Positions 42,425 through 53,054 are shown, counted from the first letter of the stretch. The stretch is 64,000 nt of DNA from Bathynomus jamesi (GCA_023014485.1 JAJOZX010000091.1:187001-251000), one strand, 5' to 3'. A program made the numbers and translations. The notes: generated by a model from the letters alone, not told the origin.

Positions 42425-42880
42425 TTATCATTCTCTCCACACTCGTTTCGCTGTACTACATAAAAACGGGTATCACGTGACCGAGACGAGGCGTCATTGT
42501 AATTTGAACCACGCAAAGAGACCAGGATAATTATACACTTAATTAACACTTTACTGACTTTTTATTTATACCGAAACACTTTAGACAAATGGGGTAATGC
42601 GAGGGGGGAATTAACGTTAGCATTTTAGTCGGAGAGAGAGAGAGACACGAAAGAATATTCTAAATTTATAAAAACATCTTAATACAAAAAAAAACCACCT
42701 TATTTGGCTAACAGCCGTCCGATAACTGGGGCATTTCTGCCCAGCCTCCGCTTGGGCAGATTCTTAGTGTTGCCAATTTGTATTTTTATATTTTTAATTT
42801 CACAAACGATTATTAATTTCTTATTTTTACAAATTAAATTCTTATAAACAAACATTTAATTCTTAATTAGACATTACTAC
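42425..42880 (+). repeat. LINE 5' UTR-like repeat, copy 2
   Basis: Counterpart of 15650-16135 with shared blocks TTTACTGACTTTTTATTTAT, CGGAGAGAGAGAGA, GTGTTGCCAATT and ATTATTAATTTCTTATTT. Here no zinc-finger or endonuclease frame follows, so it is a solo fragment. Confidence 0.65.
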
Positions 42881-43076
42881 AACTGTGTGTAGAAATAGGC
42901 ATGTTATTATTCTTCATCTTAGCTTATTTTCTATTCGTCTATTCTCTTAAGTTTGAAATTATGGAATGATTTAAATATTGACTTTCAAAATATTTTTAAT
43001 GTAAATGCTTTTGAAAACAAGCTAAAATAAATTTTAATAAAGGAATACTGAAATCGTACTAATGTTAATACATTTA

Positions 43077-43586
43077 GGGGCCATTAAAAAATCACGTCGT
43101 CCTTAAAGGGGGGGAAGGAGTTCCTTATTTGACCACCAAGGGCCAGATGGGGGAGAGGAGGTCTTGACGTTTAACCACGTGGCCAATACTAAGCATTAAA
43201 ATATCCTGTTTATATTGTTTATCATATTATAGATATATATACTGTGTGTATATATATTTCGTAGACTCCAGAAAATTCCAGAAGACTCGAATCTTTATAA
43301 ATGCAAATTCGCTGTACCTTTATTTCGGAAAATTCTACAAGATTCGAATCTTTAACGTTCATGAAACACAAATTCGCTATACTTTTAATTTGATTATTTT
43401 TAATTTGCTTTATTTTAATTTGCATTTTAATTTACATATGATTAAGAAGGAGTGGGGGTGACATCAGAAGACCACGTGGTTTTGGAGGAGGGTTTAAGTC
43501 ATTGGCCACAAATGACCACAAGGGGGATGGGACGGGTTTGAAAACTACCCGAAAAAGGACCACGTGGTTTTTGAATGACCCCTTAG
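43077..43586. mobile_element. TIR element, about 510 bp, superfamily unassigned
   Basis: Left GGGGCCATTAAAAAATCACG and right complement GGGGTCATTCAAAAACCACG are imperfect inverted termini of about 28 bp, extended by GTGGTCC/GTCGTCC. Further inside, ACCACGTGG motifs occur near both ends. The interior is non-coding with short AT runs and a repeated AGAC/ATTCGAATCTTT block. The target duplication is not clear. Confidence 0.6.
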
Positions 43587-43894
43587 AGATTAAATACTCT
43601 ATTACATGTCTAATTGTTGTATTTACTATTAACTATTCGTACCGTAGGTTTCATAACTGTTATAATGACCAAGATTTAATGTGTACTGCAAACAGAATTA
43701 ACTTCTCGTGTCAACTACAAGTTCGTTTATGTGCCCTATAAAGTTACCCTACATAATTATAAACCTTGTGTTAACTTATATGTAATCGTAATCATAATTA
43801 ATAATTAATATTTATATATTTTGTAATCATAATTATTAAATGTGTTTTATAATTAATCACAATATTTGTATTACCAAATTGTAACTACCTACGT

Positions 43895-44122
43895 GGGCTA
43901 CGTCGTAGCTAATGTCGTGACACCGCTTCCCATTGATCAGCGAAGTTAAGCGACATTGGGTCTGGGTAGTAATTGGATGGGAGACCGTCCTCCGCGTCCA
44001 GATTATGTAGCGACCCGTCGTTCGGATCCCACGTAAAACTGTAGGTCCCCTTCGTTATATGACCTTTGATCCCTCCGTTATATGACCTTAGATGTTGCGA
44101 AGGAGGTTAAACAAACCCAATC
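43895..44122 (+). repeat. 5S rRNA-derived SINE, copy 3
   Basis: Head contains GCGAAGTTAAGCGACATTGG and TTGGATGGGAGACCG, which align with 5S rRNA internal promoter sequence. Body has CGTTCGGATCCCACGTAAAA then CTGTAGGTCCCC. A short internal duplication (TTATATGACCTTTGAT and TTATATGACCTTAGAT) is unique to this copy. Ends GAAGGAGGTTAAACAAACCC. Confidence 0.9.
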
Positions 44123-44273
44123 ATTATTATAACTACCTATGTACGAAATGTTATTCTTATAATTAATTTGAGAGCCCAGTAAAGCCTAAATCTTAAGGGG
44201 CGAAACTACACGGGAGAAATAAATGTGTTAAAAATTTATTGTAATATTTATTTTTACTGATAAAGATTGAATT

Positions 44274-44304
<31 letters not shown>

Positions 44305-44310
44305 TTATTG

Positions 44311-44743
44311 TTGCTGTTGTTTATGGTAAAGTGCGATGACAGTTAAATTGTTCCGAGATATCAAAAATGAAGTATATCGGATGAAGCCTATTGAATATGC
44401 AAGTAACGCATCATCGCTCTTTCAAAATTATTTAAATATAGCACACATTAACAATAGCGACATTTGTACACATTCTGCGTGATCCTCTTGAAATTAAAAA
44501 GAGTTTTAATCAATGTAATGTACTCTTCTCGCGTTTAAAGAGCTATCAGGAGGGATTTTTATGTAGTAATCGCATCGGCAGAGGCTTTAGATGAATGAGG
44601 CAACTCGCAGTCTCAGTAAATGCTTGACACATGCACAATTTCGCATAAAAGAAATCATGATAAATTTTAGCGCCAGCGGATTAGGTTTGCATATAAATAA
44701 CACTGAAATGATATTGCTATATATTTATAGCTTATGCGTATAT

Positions 44744-44750
<7 letters not shown>
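44311..44750. other. Intergenic, nothing recognised
   Basis: No repeat match within the window and no credible ORF. Confidence 0.5.
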
Positions 44751-44751
<1 letters not shown>

Positions 44752-44778
<27 letters not shown>

Positions 44779-45956
44779 ACAAGGAGTTACAAGGAAAAGA
44801 AGTACCTCAAAAGGCCTTGCGGCCCATACCGAGGAGGTACCAATGGCAACGGGTGTTAGGGAAAATTTTGTCTTTCAACTATGCTAGCAGTAGTAGAAAA
44901 CTGGATAGAAAAGTAGAAGGCTCTCTCCCCACCCTCCGCTCCCTCCCTGCCAGAGGCAGGTACGGAAAAAGGTTGAAGAAAATACCTTGACCCTGGAAAA
45001 GTAGCCAAGGAAATTTTACAGGAAAGTGGAGAATATATAAATAGCTCTATATTTAGCTTGCTCACAGAGACCGAGCAAGCGAACTCCTGCAGTTGGTTCC
45101 AGATATTAACTATTTTATAGGAAAAGAAATTTCCGCAGACTGAGGTCCTAAATGTCTTTACACACTCAAATAGTGTGCAAGATTTCGTCTAACCTTTTCT
45201 TGAACTGATCCACAGAGGAACTGTTCACAACTTCCGAAGGTAACCTGTTCCATGTGTCACAGATCTTATACGTAACGTAATTCCCACACACACTAGTCCT
45301 AAACCGTTTCAAATCCAACTTCCAACCATTGTTGCGAGTTGGGTTATCATTTAAACTAAACATACTTCTAAAATCGACATCGTTGAACCCTTGTAAGAGC
45401 TTGAAAACCTCGATCAGTTGACCGCGCAGCCTCCGAGTTTCAAGCGAAAACAAGTTCAGGGCGCGTAACCGTCGATTGTAGCCCATATGCCTAACGGAAG
45501 GGATCAACTTTGTGGCCCTCGCCTGCACTCGCTCCAGCCTCTCAATATCTTTCCTGAGGGTGGGCGACCAGAACTGCACAGCATACTCCAGGTACGGCCG
45601 AACAAGGGAATTATACAGTGAGAGCACAATCTCCTTGTTCCGAAACTGAAATTGCCTTCTGATATAACCCAATAGTTTCTGGGCTTTCTTTTCCACCTCT
45701 ACACACTGTTTCGTAAACTTAAGGTCGCTGCTAATTAGCACACCCAAGTCCTTTTCTAAATCAGTCACCTCGATATTACTGCCCAACATCGAGTAGTCCG
45801 ACTTGGGATTGGCGTAGCCAATGTGCATCACTTTGCATTTACCCAAGTTAAACGGCATTTGCCATTTTTTCGGACCACTCTCCTATCCTACCTAGGTCCG
45901 CACGCAGTTCCTCGATCGCTTCGGGCGTCCCAACATTGGCCCCAAGCTTGGTGTCA

Positions 45957-45960
<4 letters not shown>
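44752..45960 (-). mobile_element. CR1-like LINE copy 2, 5'-truncated, between (GA)n tracts
   Basis: The coding part is 45958-45166. The 3' UTR continues to about 44777 and ends (minus strand) CCTTGTAACTCCTTGTAACT then (CT)n. Relative to copy 1, its 3' UTR carries an extra about 280-bp block (44872-45150) that contains the repeat also seen at 28850-29083. The 5' break is at ADDTKLG in the RT, joined directly to (GA)n at 45961-46014. GA tracts on both sides have the same phase and strand. Confidence 0.9.
45166..45958 (-). pseudogene. CR1-like RT, C-terminal fragment
   Basis: Starts at the catalytic box remnant ADDTKLGANVGTPEAIEELR; a one-base difference near 45870 splits the reading frame (EKMANAV versus EKWQMPFNLGK). 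It then continues with MHIGYANPKSDYSMLGSNIE, LGYIRRQFQFRNKEIV, LVRPYLEYAVQFWSPTLRKD, RVQARATKLIPSVRHMGYNR and FKKRLDEILHTI before the stop. Closely similar to copy 1 (about 95 percent by eye). Confidence 0.9.

Positions 45961-46014
<54 letters not shown>
45961..46014. repeat. (GA)n microsatellite at LINE copy 2 5' junction
   Basis: About 27 GA units directly joined to the truncated LINE. Confidence 0.95.
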
Positions 46015-46018
<4 letters not shown>

Positions 46019-46289
46019 TACAGGAAAATGAGGGAACCACAACACCTTTACAATTAACGCGAGGTGGCACCCGTAGTTTTCATTTAGACGCAGACCATTT
46101 ACAGGGAGAAGAATTGCAAAGAAAGGCAAGAAGTTTCTTTCTTCCTCCTCTTCCCCTCATCCCCCTGGGGACAGATTTGGAAATAAGAATGAAGAAAACG
46201 CTCGGCAATTTTCAAGGGAAAGAAATTGCCGTGAAATTTTACAAAACAGCTGGGAACAGGAAATTTACACACGACCATCATTCACAGAA

Positions 46290-46676
46290 TTGAGCATCGA
46301 TTTACTCGAGGAGATCGTCCAATACTCGGTCAAGATTGTTTTGAAAGTATTGACGGAGGAGCTGGAAACTACTTTTGGAGGCAGCCTATTTCAATATAAT
46401 TGACAATCTTGTACGTGAAAAAGTTAACACAAATATCCGTATTGTGCCGTTTCATTTCCCGTTTACAACCGTTGCTTCGAGTCGGGTTCGTGTTTAGCGT
46501 CAAAAGTTTAGAATAATGAACGTTGCAATCCTATTCAGAGGTTTAAAAACCTGGATGAGTTCGCCTTTGAGCTGAATATTTTTCTAAGGAATATAAATTA
46601 AGATCAGTGAGTCTACGATCGTATGATTTGTGAGGGACGGACCGGATCAGTTTCGTCGCTCTGGCTTGAACATTTT
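46290..46676 (-). pseudogene. Older, diverged LINE relic of related family
   Basis: Minus strand reads VQARATKLIRSVPHKSYDRR, LTDLNLYSLEK and LIQVFKPLNRI, clearly homologous to the C-terminal domain of the two CR1-like copies (VQARATKLIPSVRHMGYNRR, ALNLFSLET, LIEVFKLL) but strongly diverged with several stops. 46014-46290 may be its 3' UTR. Copy 1 is inserted at its 5' side through a short (GA)n. Confidence 0.8.
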
Positions 46677-46679
46677 TTT

Positions 46680-49621
46680 GAGAGAGAGAGAGTTACAAGG
46701 AGTTACAAGGAAAAGAAGTACCTCAAAAGGCCTTGCGGCCCATACCGAGGAGGTACCAATGGCAACGGGTGCCAGGGAAAATTTTTTACACACTCAAATA
46801 GTGTGCAAGATTTGGTCTAGCCTTTTCTTGAACTGATCCACAGAGGAACTGTTCACAACTTCCGAAGGTAACCTGTTCCATGTGTCACAGATCTTATACG
46901 TAAAGTAATTCCCACATACACTAGTCCTAAACCGTTTCAAATCCAACTTCCAACCATTCTTGCGAGTTGGGTTATCATTTAAACTAAACATACTTCTAAA
47001 ATCGACATCGTTGAACCTGCGTAAGAGCTTGAAAACCTCGATCAGTTGACCGTGCAGCCTCCGAGTTTCAAGCGAAAACAAGTTCAGGGCGCGTAACCGT
47101 CGATTGTAGCCCATATGCCTAACGGAAGGGATTAACTTTGTGGCCCTCGCCTGCACTCGCTCCAGCCTCAATATCTTTCCTGAGGGTGGGCGACCAGAAC
47201 TGCACAGCATACTCCAGGTGCGGCCGAACAAGGGAATTGTACAGTGAGAGCACAATCTCCTTGTTCCGAAACTGAAATTGCCTCCTGATATAACCCAATA
47301 GTTTCTGGGCTTTCTTTTCCACCTCTACACACTGTTTCGTAAACTTAAGATCGCTGCTAATTAGCACACCCAAGTCCTTTTCTAAATCTGTCACCTCGAT
47401 ATTACTACCCAACATCGAGTAGTCCGACTTGGGATTGGCGTAGCCAATGTGCATCACTTTGCATTTACCCAAGTTAAACGGCATTTGCCATTTTTCGGAC
47501 CACTCTCCTATCCTACCTAGGTCCGCACGCAGTTCCTCGATCGCTTCGGGCGTCCCAACATTGGCCCCAAGCTTGGTGTCATCAGCGAATTTGGCGATCC
47601 GACTGACGATGCCACCGTCGATATCATTTATGTAAATGATAAACAACAGCGGCCCCAAAACGGAACCCTGAGGAACCCCACTAGTGACCGAGGCCCAACC
47701 CGAACTAGCACCTTTAATTACAACCCTCTGCCACCTATTCTTCAGCCAGTTTTCAATCCACCTACCTATTTCCCCACCGATACCCAGCGCGCGCACTTTC
47801 GCCATTAGCCGGAGGTGAGGTACCTTATCAAAGGCTTTCTGAAAGTCGAGATAAAGTATATCAATCGCCCTACTCTTATCGTACTCACCCAACATGACGT
47901 GGAAAAACTCGAGCAAGTTGGTGAGACACGACCTATGCCGTCTAAACCCATGTTGGAGTCCCCAAGCAGCTTGTAGGAATCCAAATGGTCAACGATCCTA
48001 TCCGCTATTATCCCCTCTAATAATTTACCTACAACTGAAGTGAGACTAATGGGACGATAGTTCCCTGGACTTTCGTGATCCCCTTTCTTAAAGATAGGGG
48101 TCACGTTGGCTTCCCTCCAGTCACCAGGCACCTGGCCCGTCTCCAACGATTTGTTGAAGACTGTAGCCAGGTGGGGAGCCACCTGGTCGCGCACCTCCCG
48201 CAACACTCTGGGGAGAAACTGGTCTGGCCCAGGAGCCTTAAACGCGCTCAGTTTGTCTATTCTATCGGCAACGACTGTCGCGATACATCGAACATTATCC
48301 AGGCCAGCACCTTCGTGCCTCACACCTGGCTCGGGGATGATGCGGGTGTCCTCCCTGGTGAACACTCCCGCAAAGTACTCATTTAGCACATTGGCGATGT
48401 CCGCGTCCGAGGTCCGCAGAACGCCGCGTCCGTCCTTTAACGGACCTATCATGCTTCTAATGGGCTTTCTACTATTAACATAACTGAAGAACTCCTTAGG
48501 GTTCCCCTTGCAGAGGCTTGCCACCCGTAGTTCTTCGTTACGTTTCGCTAGCCTAACCTTCGCCTTCACTTCCATACACAGGCGGACATACGCCAAAGTG
48601 TTCTCATGGGAACGATTGGCCTTCGCCCTCCTATACGCTACTTTCCTATTTCGGATAGCCGAAGCGATGTCACGATTGAACCACTTAGGCTGCGTTGAAG
48701 CAGGGGTGACCGGTTTTGAGGGTATGGCAGCAGACTGCAGCACCATAAACTCGTCCCGGAATGCACTCCACACTCCCTCAACATCGCCGCCGACCTCTAA
48801 CCCCATATCTCCTACGCTATCCCTGAGGCTAACAAAGTTCGCCCGCTGGAGATCGAGCTTACTGCCTCTCGAGTTACTACGCTTCACCCGAGGGACGCAC
48901 ACACGGAACCTAATAAGACTGTGATCACTCCCGCCCAACGATTCGTCAACGGTGAGGCCAGTGACGAGGTTGTCTTCGGTCGTGAACACTAAGTCTAGAA
49001 CGCTTTCGCCTCGTGTAGGCTCGTTGACCCACTGAGTGAGGAAGTTCTCATCAGCAAAGTCAACTAGCCTCCTCCCTTCAGCATCGGCAGTCCTGTTTTC
49101 CCACTTTATGCCGCGACAGTTGAAGTCTCCTAAAACTACACACACCCTATCCCCTAGCAGGCTACTGAGTTCGGTGTACAGGGCTGTATCCTCCTCGAGG
49201 AGGAGATGCGGAGGTCTGTACACCAAGATTAACCTATAGTTCGTCCCTCCCACGTTCAGATCGACGCCAAGCAGCTCCCGTTCCGACCGGAACTGGCAGT
49301 CAACCGGACTCAACGTGTCTCTGACGTATATTAGTACCCCACCCCCTTCCCCACGGGTGCGGTCTTTGCGAAACATTCTATACCCGGGAATTTCGAACTC
49401 CCCAACGTAGTCCCTACGATCAGTATGAATCCAGGACTCGGTGATAGCAACGATATCCTGGTATTATGATGCTAAGAGCGCCCGTAGCTCGCAAAACTTG
49501 TTCCTAATTGACCTAGCATTAAAAAGCATTGCACGGAGGGAGCCTTCGATGTTCTGACCGCCCCCTAGCACGACCCGTTTCCCGAACAGCCAGGGCTGTC
49601 GGGAGTTGAAGAGCCCCTCAC

Positions 49622-49624
<3 letters not shown>
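46680..49624 (-). mobile_element. CR1-like LINE copy 1, nearly complete ORF2, between (GA)n tracts
   Basis: 3' end: (GA)7 at 46680-46693, then the 3' UTR (TTACAAGG..., GAGGAGGTACCAATGGCAAC). 5' end: joins (GA)n at 49625-49678 directly upstream of the endonuclease domain. ORF1 and any 5' UTR are absent. Length about 2.95 kb. Both junctions are GA on the plus strand. Confidence 0.93.
46794..49624 (-). pseudogene. CR1-like ORF2: endonuclease plus reverse transcriptase, three lesions
   Basis: Endonuclease: FNARSIRNKFCELRALL, AITESWI, GGVLIYVRD, LVYRPP, LGDFNCRGIKW and GGSDHSLI in order (about 49570-48890). Linker with KWFNRDIASAIRNRKVAYRR and KEFFSYVNSRK. RT: FNKSLETGQVPGDWREANV then PIFKKGDHESPGNYRPISL, ILYLDFQKAFDKVPH, SGVPQGSVLGPLLFIIYIND and AKFADDTKLG. 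C-terminal tail ends FKKRLDQILHTI. Lesions are an in-frame TAA at 49464-49466, a one-base deletion near 47958 (after LLGDS) and a two-base deletion near 47167 (LRKDIE/RL). All are visible by comparison with copy 2 or with continuity of homology. Confidence 0.93.

Positions 49625-49678
<54 letters not shown>
49625..49678. repeat. (GA)n microsatellite at LINE copy 1 5' junction
   Basis: About 27 GA units; beyond it the sequence (TGTCCGTCCTTCCGTCC) is not LINE-like. Confidence 0.95.
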
Positions 49679-49679
<1 letters not shown>

Positions 49680-49680
<1 letters not shown>

Positions 49681-50470
49681 TCCGTCCTTCCGTCCGTCCA
49701 TTTCACAGATTAGATTTGACAGTTATAATGTCTCGTGTTGTGGTTTACTTCACAATAAAAGTGATATTAAGAATTATTTATATTTTTAAAATATGCGTTA
49801 CAGCCAGGAAGTTCATTTTGCCACGACGTGCGGGTGAGTGTGCGCCAAGGGTCACGTTTAGCCCGAGCATTAGCAGGGTAAGTGGCCAAACTCAACCCAA
49901 CACAGGAGTCAGCAGGCTGGAAGGAACCAGAACCTCACCTCTAAGAGTCCGCTACCGTAACTACCGAGCTACTGGATATAATCTGCGTTACAGATATTAA
50001 AAAGAAAAATTCATATGTGGAGTCCTTTTATATCCAGAGTCTCGGAATAAGGATTTCCAACTGACGGATTACTTTAGTAAGTTGAATGAAAACGGTTAGT
50101 TTTGATAGCGACTTAAAAATACGTTTTTATGAAGAACTTAAATTGAATTTTGTTTGAGGGATAATCTCCTTTCAAGAAATTTAGCTTTCAGCCATTTTTT
50201 TTTATTCAAGTTTGGTAAGAATCAATAAAAGACTGAATTAATTCCTCGACATGCATAAACATGTCTCGATAAAATTTCTTGAAGAAAAAAGATTAAACCA
50301 AAATCTATTTCATTCTGTTTCTCGACATTGTTTTTATAACAGATTTTCTGCTAAATAAATACATAAATACATAAATAAATAGAAAGACATGACAAACGTG
50401 CGTCCATACATACATAACAATGTAAGTATATATACATATGCCCGCAAGTGCTTTTTTATATATATATATA
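49680..50470. other. Intergenic, nothing recognised
   Basis: No repeat family or credible protein. A short (AAAT)n run near 50352-50380 and an AT tract near 50456. Confidence 0.5.
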
Positions 50471-50473
50471 TAT

Positions 50474-51158
50474 CGGGTCGGCAAATAAAATGGAAGACCT
50501 TTTAAACCCTTCATATCTCGGTAAATACGATACATAGAACCATGAAATTTTAGTATGTTAGTGGTAGGTAATTTTATGGTTTGTATGCCATCTTTTACCA
50601 TTTTAGCCGAGAATTTGAATTTATGGCGAATATTCCAGAAAAATCTTGCTAATCATAGGTTGAAGTTGATAATTAAAGCGATTTTAATTAACGTAAGCCA
50701 ACTGCAGGAGGTTTGGACAAGCTTCTCAAGAAAATCGATAAAACAGGAGATATCAAATGAATATCAGGTAGCGGTATTAAATTTGGCCACCAAACAGTCC
50801 TGATTTAAATCCTGTCGATTACGGCCTTTGGGAAGATTTGTCACAGAGAATTTATCGGGTCAAAGTAAGAAATGTCGCTCATTTACGACAGCTTCTTCTG
50901 GAAAAATGGGATGAGCTACCACAAGAACAAATTAATGAAGCCATAGATGAGTTCCGTCCTAGACTGAAAAAGGTTGTAGAAGTTCGTGGTAAACATATCG
51001 AGCAGTTTTTTTAACATCAAGGTAGCACCATATGTGAGTACTTTGTAACTTTTTATCTGCACATACAATGTAGTATATTGAAATCTGACCATAACTTTGG
51101 ATTTTACAGCCAAAGTTCGAGGTCTCCCTTTTTTTTTTTTTTTTTTTTTTGCCGACCC
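50474..51158 (+). mobile_element. Deleted Tc1/mariner element with transposase C-terminus
   Basis: Termini CGGGTCGGCAAATAAAATGG and complement GGGTCGGCAAAAAAAA next to TAT flanks. A plus-strand frame at about 50786-51014 encodes WPPNSPDLNPVDYGLWEDL, then QRIYRVKVRNVAHLRQLL and KVVEVRGKHIEQFF before TAA. This is the third-aspartate region and tail of a Tc1/mariner transposase. The first two catalytic regions are deleted. A T-run of about 24 bases precedes the right terminus. Confidence 0.8.

Positions 51159-51163
<5 letters not shown>

Positions 51164-51241
<78 letters not shown>
51164..51241. repeat. (AT)n microsatellite
   Basis: Long pure AT tract. Confidence 0.95.
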
Positions 51242-51244
<3 letters not shown>

Positions 51245-51245
<1 letters not shown>

Positions 51246-51332
51246 TATTTCACGAAAGACGAAAGTAACACGTGTTCCTGAGGATGTCAGACGAAAGCGC
51301 TTGAGCACCATTCTGTTTCCTTCGTGGTTTTA

Positions 51333-51336
<4 letters not shown>
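51245..51336 (+). mobile_element. Solo PLE 3' tail
   Basis: TTATTTCACGAAAGACGAAAG and GTTCCTGAGGATGTCAGACG then AAAGCGCTTGAGCACCATT and TTCGTGGTTTTATTCAT match the tails at 19823-19945 and 56090-56166. Several short deletions occur. AT tracts flank both sides. Confidence 0.75.
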
Positions 51337-51385
<49 letters not shown>

Positions 51386-51849
51386 TATATGTATGTGTGT
51401 GTGTGTGTGTACCAGTGAACATTTATAAATGCACGTGTGTATGAATGGAGGTACTTACTGCATTTTGCACTCGTTGAATATCTGCTTATACATAGTCATA
51501 AAATACAGTATTTTGCAGATGAGATGGGATAAAACACAATAAACTGACAAAGTTGTGATGAATTCGACAACGAAGTATAATATTTAGGCAAACCATTCCA
51601 CCTTCGACATACTCGTATAGAGATATGTTTTAAAGAGAGTTACTTTAGAAATGGATAATGCTATCTTAAATATCAACATTTTACGCGATGTCCGTCGATT
51701 TTTCATTGACATATAACAAGCTTAAAGCGAGATCATGAAAGGTGAATGAATATACATCAACAATTGCAACAATGTATTTAACACTTTTCAAATCAATCGT
51801 TACGTAACGTAAATATTTAAGAACTATAAAAGGTAAGTTTATATAGATA

Positions 51850-51904
<55 letters not shown>
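51337..51904. other. Intergenic with (AT)n tracts
   Basis: AT tracts at 51337-51380 and 51853-51904; nothing else recognised. Confidence 0.6.
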
Positions 51905-51906
<2 letters not shown>

Positions 51907-51910
<4 letters not shown>

Positions 51911-52025
51911 AAACACAGACCGTGCATGGAACAAGGAACTCTTCTGGGAAAATTAAATCCACTATAGTCCGGATAAGTAATGGTAAATGACAAATACCAT
52001 AGTTCTCAGGGAACCATTCTGAGTT

Positions 52026-52030
<5 letters not shown>
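51907..52030 (+). repeat. Dispersed 120-bp repeat (copy at 58.2 kb)
   Basis: ATGGAACAAGGAACTCTTCT, AAATCCACTATAGTCCGG and GGTAAATGACAAATACCATAG recur at 58265-58342. Its last part (CTCAGGGAACCATTCTGAG) is present inverted at 58219-58240. The flank is AT-repeat. A fragment of a PLE-like or foldback element is possible. Confidence 0.7.

Positions 52031-52077
<47 letters not shown>
52030..52077. repeat. (AT)n microsatellite
   Basis: Pure AT tract up to the TIR of the next element. Confidence 0.95.
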
Positions 52078-52081
<4 letters not shown>

Positions 52082-53054
52082 GTCCCAAAAAAAACTATAT
52101 ACTCTTTATAGCATCATATATTTTATAATTTAAAAAAAACAATATATTGTTATAGCAATTGCCAATGAAAGGTAAATTAGTAATCTAAGTGATCAAAATG
52201 TTATAGCGAGTTGTTTGCATATAAAATTTAATTAACTACGCCAAGTGCTCAAAATGTTCTCCGGCGGCATGAATGCACTTTCAATACAACAAAATCGTGC
52301 GGTCTGATGAAGCTACCTTCAAGCTGAATGGCACAGTAAATCGACACAACTGCAGGTACTGGTCACTTGATAATCCACACGTTTATGTGGATAAACATGT
52401 TAATTTATCAGGATTAACAGCATGGTGTGGTTTATCATCCAGGGGTTTGGTTGGACCATTTTTCTTTAATGGGACAGTTACCGGTGCCGCATATCTCGAC
52501 ATGCTGCGGACAGAAATTATACCTGCAGTTCGGAAGTTGTTTGGAAACGACGACTTTTACTTTCAACAAGATGGAGCCCCCCCTCATTATCATTGTGATG
52601 TCAGAAGGTACCTCGATGAAACGTTGCCTAACCGTTGGATAGGACGAAGAGGAAGCGTTGAGTATCCTCCACGTTCACCGACTTGACTCCACTTGATTTT
52701 TACTTGTGGGGCTACCTGAAGGATGCAGTTTATGGTACAAGACCCGCAACACTCGAACACCTTAAGGATGCAATTAGGGAAAAGTGCGGGACCATCACAG
52801 CATCCACATTAGTCCATGTCTGCGAATCAGTTAGTCGACGCATTCAAAAGTGCATTCATGCCGCCGGAGAACATTTTGAGCACTTGGCGTAGTTAATTAA
52901 ATTTTATATGCAAACAACTCGCTATAACATTTTGATCACTTAGATTACTAATTTACCTTTCATTGGCAATTGCTATAACAATATATTGTTTGGGTTTTTT
53001 AAATTATAAAATATATGATGCTATAAAGAGTATATAGTTTTTTGGGACACCCTG
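52078..53054 (+). mobile_element. DD41D Tc1/mariner element with about 200-bp TIRs, 5' part of transposase deleted
   Basis: Left 52078-52278 and right about 52850-53054 are inverted copies (GGGTGTCCCAAAAAAAAC at the outer edge, TTCTCCGGCGGCATGAATGC at the inner edge), nearly identical. TA-rich flanks. Part of the 3' coding sequence lies within the right TIR. Total 977 bp. A solo copy of this TIR is at 58028-58198. Confidence 0.92.
52288..52892 (+). pseudogene. DD41D transposase catalytic domain, truncated and frameshifted
   Basis: It starts within the catalytic domain: [20 protein letters not shown] holds the first aspartate. Then [31 protein letters not shown] with the second aspartate, and [17 protein letters not shown] with the third. 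A one-base deletion near 52680 separates SPT from the DLTPLDFY frame; allowing for it, 41 residues lie between the last two aspartates. The DNA-binding N-terminus is missing. The tail ends [13 protein letters not shown] at 52892, inside the right TIR. Confidence 0.9.

Larger units (their letters stand above)
42935..44310 (+). mobile_element. LINE 3' end (RT C-terminus and 3' UTR), split by two insertions
   Basis: 42944-43031 encodes LLSLKLWNDLNIDFQNIFNV then NAFENKLK and a stop, paralogous to 33050-32935. A TIR element (43077-43586) follows, then 3' UTR sequence including GAGCCCAGTAAAGCCTAAAT near 44172. A 5S-derived SINE sits within it at 43895-44122. The element ends in an ATT repeat (44270-44310). 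Confidence 0.7.

Noticed and set aside
43895..44000. A 5S rRNA gene
   Set aside because: The 5' third of 5S is not preserved, three dispersed copies have a common non-5S body, and there is no T-run terminator after the head; it is a SINE.
48075..48924. Plus-strand frames of 103-138 residues
   Set aside because: They are antisense shadows of the CR1-like ORF2.
50916..51311. Long frames of alternating I and Y across AT repeats
   Set aside because: These are AT microsatellite translations (also at 12.5, 15.2, 18.9, 19.6, 20.4, 28.3, 33.1 and 58.5 kb) with no coding meaning.
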